Source: Bryoerythrophyllum caledonicum (taxonomy: Eukaryota > Streptophyta > Bryopsida > Pottiales > Pottiaceae). Taken from it: 64,000 nucleotides of DNA. Of the stretch, positions 56,985 through 64,000 are shown piece after piece (position 1 is the stretch's first letter; each line of letters begins with the position of its first letter). The translations under genes and the position numbers were made by a program. Under the pieces are notes generated by a model, which saw nothing but the letters and a program-made list of their open reading frames with translations, was not told the DNA's origin and made no database searches. The stretch lies in contig OZ020518.1 of assembly GCA_963971425.1 (NCBI GenBank), positions 2,120,263 to 2,184,262 on the forward strand. The letters are read 5' to 3'.

Positions 56985-58310
56985 TAACTTATGGCCATAC
57001 ACAAAACATGACAAATCATCACAACACAGTACAACAACTAACCCGCACACATATTCACTGACTGTATCAATGCACTTTATCTACTAAACATCCAAATAAC
57101 AAACCCTATCCTCTACAATAGCCATCTCGACCAAACTATTTTAATGTCGTTGATCCACATGTTACAAAACTGAACACATATAACAATCCTTCACAAAGTT
57201 CTGCTCAAGCAAATATTGATGGAAACGGACAAGCAAATAAACTTGGGAAAGAGATCCGCAAAAAAACGCATGAAAATGCCAAAGACTTGTACGAACATCC
57301 ACATGCTACCCCATACCACTTCCAAAAAGAATATTGGCCTCCTAAAGAGGATACCCCCATTAAGGTTCCGGTGTTATTCTTGAACAAATATCTCAAGAAA
57401 CAAGACCTCTATAACAACCTTGACACAATCAAATAAAACTTCCCTAATATAGAATAATGGATTTGCAACAACAAAATAGACTATGAACTCTCTACGAATT
57501 CTTCGAAAAATCCCATCATCCCGAACTCACAAATAACATGCGTCATCAAATTCCGTAATAGTCGATATTTGGGAAACGCCCGAAAACAACTCTTATTTGG
57601 AATAGAAAAATTCCCATATGTAACATGCCCCATATGCACTTTCTCAGACGCCGACAAAGCACTCCATGTTCTACCGAAAATGCCAAAACCATCACATACA
57701 CTCCTTAATTGTCACAAGACATAACAAAGCAGTACGGGAAATTCGATAACTATTTACCTCCCATAACAAATCACGATGATTTATCCTCATGAATGCCGGC
57801 ACCTTTAATAACAAGTTACAACCCACAAGGAAATACGGCCCCCCCTTGGCTACTCCCGAGTCCCATGTACATGCGCAACTTAGCGCTGTCTTTGTAATGC
57901 TAGACTCAAAGCCGACATACTTTGCATTCGGGGCCTACCATACAACGACCCTGCACCCGACCACATTTACCAAGAGTATACCGTTCAATTTATCGAATTC
58001 ACATATTGTAATGATAGATTCTCCCCGGAAACAATTGAAAACAAAATAAATGAATACCAACCCAGCAACCCCTTATTAATGACATCGTTGCCCTCGGATG
58101 GAAAATGGACCCGCTTATTGTAATCACTGCCGATGCTCTTGCCACCACCTTTATCCCATCTATAAATATCCTTTTGAGATTCCTTTAAAATCTCCATCGA
58201 AACAATTTCACACACTTTCAATATTATTAACATTGATGCCATTCAACAGGCAATGTCCATTCTACTACACCAACGCAAAATGGAAAAGAAACCAAGCCCT
58301 CCTTGACAAG
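56985..58310 (+). pseudogene. LINE fragment of the same family as 43980-46005, opposite strand
   Basis: The plus strand gives ALYLLNIQI and SHLDQTILMSLIHMLQ, a TILHKV / ILMETDKQ-type RNase H region, then HATPYHFQKEYWPP and RKQLLFGIEKFPYVTCPIC. It ends in IDAIQQAMSILLHQRKMEKK near 58290. Frames shift several times. It is truncated at the same 5' region as the first copy. Confidence 0.65.
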
Positions 58311-58767
58311 GTGTCTGGTGGGCATGGTCTTAGTGATGGAACGAACAAATTCTTTATTCACGCCGGCCCCTTTGCGGAGCGGCGTTTATCTTCTTGCTTT
58401 AACTTCTGGGTCAGAAATACTCAAGGAACTTTAGAGGTACAGGTTGTAAAAAAAAATTATTTAACATGTAATGATATGAAATACTCTTTAACTTTTATGA
58501 GGTGAATGAAAAGTTGGAATGTATAAAAATTTCTCATTCCACACATCCACTTATTCTAAAAACTTATCAATAAAATTCATTTGGAAACATGTAGCATGCA
58601 TTGTACATTCATCATCCACATTGACATGGCCGCAACGTAGAAATATTTAATAAACATCGATTTGAAGATCTTAAAGAATGACCTTCTAAATTTACAAAAT
58701 AGTCAACATTGTTCTCGCATGTAGACATTATCCACATGGATTACATTACACAAAGACCATGTATGAT

Positions 58768-59998
58768 TAATCGGAATCTGAGTCAGTATCACGTCTTTGA
58801 CTTGGCCTAGCGCCACTTGAGTACGGCCTGCTTGAATAAACATCATAGAGGTTATTGTATTGCCTATTCATGTAGCGAGATTCATCTTCGAGCCTGCGGA
58901 TGTACTCGTTCTGGCTTTGTATTGTGGCTTCATGCATTTGTCTTTCAAACTCGGCATCTTCGTTCTGACGAGGTGGAAACGTTGATGGAGGTGTGTTGTC
59001 TCTTCCATCTAAGCTCCGGCCATATCCATCGCAAGCATGGCCATATCCGTCGTAATAGACGGGTCCAGGATTTGGAGTGTCGTGTTCTTCCTTTTTCCGG
59101 GGGAATTACGACCAGACTCGTACGTATCCTTTGGATGCGTTTGCGTATAGCTCTGAGGGGTATTGGTACCTGTACCACATTGGCCGCCATCCAAAGAACG
59201 GCCATATGCATGGTAAGAACCGCCATATCCGTCATGATAGACTGGTGCAGAGTGTGGGGTGTTATGTTCTTCCTCTTCTCTGGGGGAATTATGACGAGAC
59301 TCGTACGTATCCCTTGGATGCGTTGGCGTATAGCTCTGAGGGGTGTTGGTCCCTGTACCACATTGGCTGCGTTTGTAGAAATGGCTGCCACTCCCCCCAC
59401 CAAATGTTATAGGCGTGGAACCCATATCATTGCCACGATTGTAGTCGTTGTAGTTATGTCCCCCGTATTCTTCTGGAGGTGTCTGCTGTTGTTGGTGGGC
59501 ATCGGGATCGTCCCCGGATCTTCGGTTTGACCAACGTGGCCAACAATCACTCGGTTGATTCCATGTGGTTGGTATAAAATGGGCAGTTCGATCCATCAGG
59601 CTGACATTGCGGCCCGCCACGGTGCGCCAGTCCACATCCTTGTGTAGGACGATTTCCGCCCAAACCATCGCCATGTTCGAATACAACATGATCTCCGGCC
59701 TCGAGTTACGCACACCCACCGCAGCAGTGACCTCATGATATCGATGGCGGAAATGGTCGCTCAGACAATTGCTCGCTAGACCTTCGCGCCGCGGCCCCGA
59801 TATCCTTGCTTGTGCCCTCGGCCACAACTTCATGAGGTGCTTCATCTTCACGTACCTCTTGCACATGGTGCAAGTCCACAACCTCTCTTCCTCGTCCTGC
59901 CATCCATACATCGCAACAACATCCGGATCGTCCGTTGCGTCCCATTCCATCTCGGGGGCTTTCCCCTTTGGAGCAACGGGCCGGTTGGACCTTGGCAT
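58768..59998 (-). pseudogene. Zinc-finger-like transposon ORF (about 410 aa) with one frameshift
   Basis: ATG 59998 starts MPRSNRPVAPKGKAPEMEWD. WTCTMCKRYVKMKHLMK then a later CLSDHFRHRYHEV suggest a BED-type or similar C-x2-C...H-x4-H finger, though the spacing is unusual. The middle is Gln/Asn/Gly/Tyr-rich and contains two copies of a 61-residue repeat (183-bp DNA repeat, about 59015-59390) centred on QCGTGTNTPQSYT. A one-base slip in an A-run near 59090 throws the frame to an early TAG at 59009. In the other frame it continues RSLDGRDNTPPSTFPPRQNE through a coiled segment (NEYIRRLEDESRYMNRQYNN) to RRDTDSDSD and a TAA at 58768. It faces the kinase-like ORF. No known function. Confidence 0.65.
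59015..59390 (-). repeat. 183-bp tandem repeat inside the zinc-finger-like ORF
   Basis: Two copies offset by exactly 183 bp (for example TGTACCACATTGG at 59171 and 59354), in frame as a 61-residue peptide repeat. Confidence 0.85.
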
Positions 59999-60019
59999 CT
60001 TCCCTAACTAGAACAAACA

Positions 60020-60340
60020 ATAAAATGAATGAATGGGAATTAACCCCTAAAGTTCCTTGACAATTTCCCTCAAAAACTATAAGTGATACTAATTTTCAAA
60101 CCATAAATCCAAAAAATAAAATAAAAATATGTCCACGAAGCTCTTATCAAAGGAAATGTAGAATAAAAATTTTACAAAAAATTGAATTGTTTTACAAATT
60201 TTAGGAACCTGCCCAAAAATCAAGGAATCCCCCCAAAGGAGATTCTGGTCGTTTAGGGATTAAACGAATTAAAAAATAATAAATATCCCACCACTCGAGA
60301 GGGCGCAAGCGATTCGGCAAAATATGCCAAAGCAACCAGC
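60020..60340. other. Leader between zinc-finger-like ORF and its promoter
   Basis: AT-rich leader, including runs such as AAAATAAAATAAAAATATG. No repeated AACTTGTTC units are seen here, unlike the left leader. Confidence 0.4.
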
Positions 60341-60344
60341 TCGC

Positions 60345-60660
60345 CCACTAGAGTGTGGGAGAAAGGTCGGCCATCCGCCTTTTATGCGGACCGCGAGTGG
60401 CGGACGGCCTCGGCGGACGGTCGGCGAATCGTCCGAGCCGTCCGATGGCGGACGGCCTCGGGCGTATCGCCCGATCGGACGGCCACGATGCCGCCACGGA
60501 CGGTCGCGGCCGTCCGATCGGTCGCGACCGTCCGCAGCCACGGACGTCGAATCGGACGGCCACGGCCGTCAGATCTGTCTCAACCGTCCGATCGGATCCG
60601 GCCGCAAAGTCCGTCCGCGGCCGTCAGATCGGATGGCCGAGGTCTTCCACGGTCGACTCC
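60345..60660 (-). repeat. GC-rich palindromic GGCCGTCC/GGACGGCC array, right side
   Basis: The same word set as the left array (CCGTCCGATCGG, CGGACGGCC, GCGACCGTCCG), in inverted placement relative to the ORF it precedes. On its outer side is a CTCC-rich tract (60660-60760). Confidence 0.85.
60378..60385 (-). promoter_or_regulatory. TATA box for the zinc-finger-like ORF
   Basis: On the minus strand GCATAAAAGGCGGATGGCCG is followed by ACCTTTCTC, matching the left promoter's TATAAAAGG...ACCTCTCTC layout. The ORF begins 380 bp downstream. Confidence 0.6.
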
Positions 60661-60759
60661 GATCGGTCGGCCTCCCCTCATCGCTCCTCCACTTCCTTCC
60701 GCTCCCTCCCCTCCCAACTTTCTCCCCTCTCATCTCCCTTCCCTTGTCCTCCACTTCCT

Positions 60760-63700
60760 TTTCTAGGACGGTTGACTTTGCACGTGTAATCCAGATCTGG
60801 AGATCCAGTCACGTGCATTAATGGTCGGAAGAATGTCGGGAAGATTTTGTACGCATTCACGCGGATATTCCATTGTGCGCGTGGAAGCACATATTTATAT
60901 AGTTTCTTAAGAATGGTTCCACTCAAAATATCTTACATAACATGTTAAAGATGCTCGTTTCCTTTTTTATGTTTGACTCACCAGGAGGAAATTGGAATGG
61001 CCCACGGGCACAATGTTCCAAGGGCCAAGGGTACATTGCCCACGGCATAGGTATAACTTTGTATGGGAGGATTTTTGGCCTCTACATGACTAAATCTCCT
61101 TCGCGGCGAGGTTTTAATTTTGGGTAGGTTTCTAGATTGCAAATATGAAGAAACAACTTTCGAATTTTTTATGTTACTTTGTCCCCGGGAAGAGCTATTT
61201 GAATGTATTAATTAAGTTTTTCTGTAGATTTGTGGTTTCAAATTTAGTACCACCCATAGTCAAAAAAGGAAAGCACTGGCATCTAAAATCCTTTTATAGA
61301 ATTGTCTGTTGACATTCACTCATTGAGGTTTTACATACTCATCTGAAATATTTTTTTCTTTAAACGTTTCCCAAAAAAATGAGGGTCTTCATTGTAAATT
61401 CGCATTTTATTCGAAGTAAAATCATTTCACCATTTTTTGTGTAATGTGCAACAAAACTTCTCCTTTTCCTCAAGAAAACTTACAATTTATTTTTGTTTTT
61501 TCACTTCTTCTTTTGTTCTCCTAAAAGATGTGATGTACGCACTTTAATTGACTAATTGGAATATGGATAAGCATTCTAAAAGATATTTAGTTCACAAGTG
61601 ATTGTAACGTGAATTGGCCAATCTTGAACCTCCACTTGTTGTTGAATTATCTCGAAGATGCTACACCTCTCTTTTACCTCTAGAAACTGGTGTATTGGAT
61701 ATGAACATGATGCCTAACTTTTAAGACAATGGTAAAAGATTTGGAACTTCTGTACTTCAAACATTACATAGACACTATAATCTATCGATTCTTGCGATAG
61801 TTTGCAGCTAATACAATATGGCGTGTTCATATATTTGGTTCCTATCGACCGCATGGATAGTTAAATCATGGGGTTTACAATCCAAACAACAACTTATTCT
61901 CTTCCCCGCGTTGATCCATATTCATGGGACACTATGACTTTGACAACACTTCGTATCATATTTAAGTAATATGCAAGGTCTAAATATTTTACCCTTGTTT
62001 GAAACTCTAAAGGAACATGGCCAATTTAGCTAAAAAATTAGTCCATAACCGTCACATCGAAAAAGAGGCATAGCAATCACATTTTTCAAGTGATCTTTAG
62101 AATTTAAATCGTAAGATCCTAAAGTAGACTTCTAAATGAACACACCATGCTCTTATGGTTGCAATCCACCGCATGGATTGATAGATTAATCATTATAGTC
62201 TCTAAAGTAAAAAAAAAATTGCTCATTTTCTTCCATCGTTGACTGCTATTGTAGACTTTGACTTTTCTTTCCCTAAACCCTGATCCAATCCAAAAGTTCA
62301 TAATTTTATATTGTTCTGTGAAGCTTGATGATAATTCCATATACACCAATTTATAGAGGTAAGAAACGGGAGTAGCATATTCAAACAAATTTGTGCAAGG
62401 AGTGGAGGTTCAAACATGGCCAATTCACATTTCACTTCTTTGTGCACCCGACATCTTTTAGAATTTTTATCCAAACAATCAATGAGAAGGTTTATAACAC
62501 ATCTTGTATAAGAGAAAACAAGATGTGTCAAATTTAATAAGGTGTACATCTATAATTGTCCCTCTCTCTCTGGTTCTCTTCTCCTTCTAGTTTACTTGAT
62601 AGTTTAATTTTTATTTGGTTGTCCCTCTCTTCCTTTTGTCTTTTAAAAATAAAATTGGAATGTTCCTCTCCAAACTCACACCTTCTAAATTACCTAATAT
62701 CTAAATCAATAATTGTCCGTAAAGCCTAAACCCTCTTCCTTCCTTCTAATTTAATGAAGACTTCATTTATTATTGTCCATCTCTCGTTCTTGCCTCCCTT
62801 TTTTTTTTTTGAAGAACCTTATTTATTTTTATTTATAATTTTTAGCATTCTTCTCCACTCCTTCCAATAAAAGAAAATGGAATTATTTTGCATGTTATTC
62901 TTCTTATTGAACGTTATGTTAACATGGTATTGAACATGTTATTCTTCTTATTGAACATGTTGGATACCAAGAATGGAATCAAAACTTTTTTTGGTATGAA
63001 AATCAAAGAAGGGGCAAAATCGAGCGTCGAGTATTTTATGATACGAAGTCATCAAAATGCAAGTAAGTGAAATCAAAGTGGTGGATGGAAAACTTCCATT
63101 GATGAGCATTGTGACATCATAAGGTCAAAGAAGAAAACCATCACATTATTCCAACATGCATAATCAAGTTTATTAAGGAGTTTATTGAATACTAAAAATA
63201 ACCAAATACAAAATGAAATGCATGCAATAATGGCCAATATTGATTCACGTTTGTCACTTATGATGCCCACTAATATTCCATGCTATCAATTCCACAAAGG
63301 ATTATCAAATGCCATTTTCACAAGAAAACATCTATTTTTCCACAATTTGAGATTTATCTCAAGCACACAAAGGTTGATTTCTATTGATGAAAGGCCTACA
63401 CATGTTCAAGATGATGGTTTACAATACCATAAAGACAACACTAAAGAAAATTGGCTTCATTCCAAATTGTGTATATTTTGAAAGCTCTCATACCAATCTT
63501 GAACAAAAGTGAGTACGAAGACATACTCTATTTTGGCATTTGATATCTTCCAAACCACAATTCAACTCCACCTCAAACTTTTTAGCATTGTGTAATACAT
63601 CATGTACCACAACTTTGACTTGTACACATTTCGGTTTTGCCCACCTAAACTCATGGTATGATTTTTTGAATGGAAGTGAGTAAAAATTGTACTCAGTTTT

Positions 63701-64000
63701 GTTTGCCACTGTATACATTAGAACTGAACGACCCTAAACGCCTTCACATAAATTACAAATTCAATTGGTCCACTATTGGAATTCTATGCAGTATCCGGTT
63801 CGAATCCTAGAACGATAAAAGTCCGCAATGGCAAGATGAGTTTGAATTGTAGTTTTGTAGATTTTCATAGTCACCCATGTTTGAAATGGACCCATTTTAT
63901 AAAGCAAGTTTATTACAAACTTATCAATGTTTCAATCCAAAAATTTCAACAATTTCCACGTGGCATTCACATGGCAAAGAATTGGTGTAATGTAGAATAT
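60760..64000. other. AT-rich gene-free stretch with family B repeats
   Basis: No gene is recognised. 61600-61700 (minus) and 62325-62530 (plus) carry family B blocks. Diverged local duplications also occur: CGACCGCATGGATAG near 61848 and CCACCGCATGGATTG near 62167, and GTAGACTTTGACTTT near 62252. Short ORFs (for example 63185-63481) have no recognisable domain. Confidence 0.45.

Noticed and set aside
60324..60821. Overlapping 137-165-aa ORFs on several frames in the GC-rich array
   Set aside because: Long frames on both strands are expected in CpG-rich repeats; the peptides are Arg/Pro/Ser-rich shadows of the GGCCGTCC words.
63790..63815. tRNA gene suggested by GGTTCGAATCC
   Set aside because: The B-box-like word is there, but flanking bases do not pair into a T stem or acceptor stem and no A box lies at the right distance.

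Overview
The window is nuclear DNA from a land plant. It holds intron-rich plant-type genes (about 50 to 1100 bp introns, GT-AG plus one GC-AG) scattered in AT-rich, transposon-laden DNA. The host proteins belong to plant families: a BAT1-type amino-acid permease, an FHA/coiled-coil protein like Arabidopsis At2g45460, RabD/Rab1, PIG-A and a PCBER-type reductase. The gag-like and kinase-like transposon ORFs resemble ones I associate with bryophyte genomes, so my best guess is a bryophyte, perhaps a liverwort. That guess is from memory and was not tested. There is one 200-bp assembly gap, at 51539-51738.

Layout. 1-0.9 kb: 5' end of a BAT1-like permease gene (minus). 0.9-7.5 kb: satellites, MITE-like repeats, and a repeat-bounded block carrying a broken copy of a mitochondrial complex I subunit gene. 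7.9-13.5 kb: a complete 16-exon gene (plus) for a 971-aa FHA/coiled-coil protein rich in SQ/TQ sites. 14.3-15.0 kb: retrotransposon gag remnant. 15.1-19.2 kb: first arm of a 4-kb inverted duplication carrying a complete Rab1/RabD gene (plus). 20.9-23.7 kb: complete PIG-A gene (minus). 24-29 kb: mostly non-coding. 29.2-31.5 kb: complete five-exon PCBER-like reductase gene (minus) with a CACTA-type MITE in an intron. 34.6-37.3 kb: decayed MULE transposase. 37.9-42.2 kb: second, inverted arm with a second complete Rab gene (minus).

42.5-60.7 kb is almost entirely transposons: a fungal-looking Tc1-like DD34E transposase with one stop, a truncated LINE, a long gag-like ORF with stops, and then a symmetric region. 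In that region a kinase-like ORF (plus) and a zinc-finger-like ORF (minus) face each other. Each lies behind a TATA box at the inner edge of a GC-rich array of GGCCGTCC/GGACGGCC palindromes. 60.7-64 kb is AT-rich and has no recognisable gene.

The host genes are unrelated housekeeping or metabolic genes: amino-acid transport, a chromatin or DNA-damage-like adaptor, ER-to-Golgi traffic, GPI-anchor synthesis and phenylpropanoid-type reduction. They do not form a pathway. The most notable points are: two Rab genes in inverted orientation that encode identical proteins (9 synonymous and 0 amino-acid differences); the two-ORF palindrome-flanked element; the DD34E transposase; the captured complex I gene fragment; and the fact that the transposon stop codons I could reconstruct all look like C-to-T changes.
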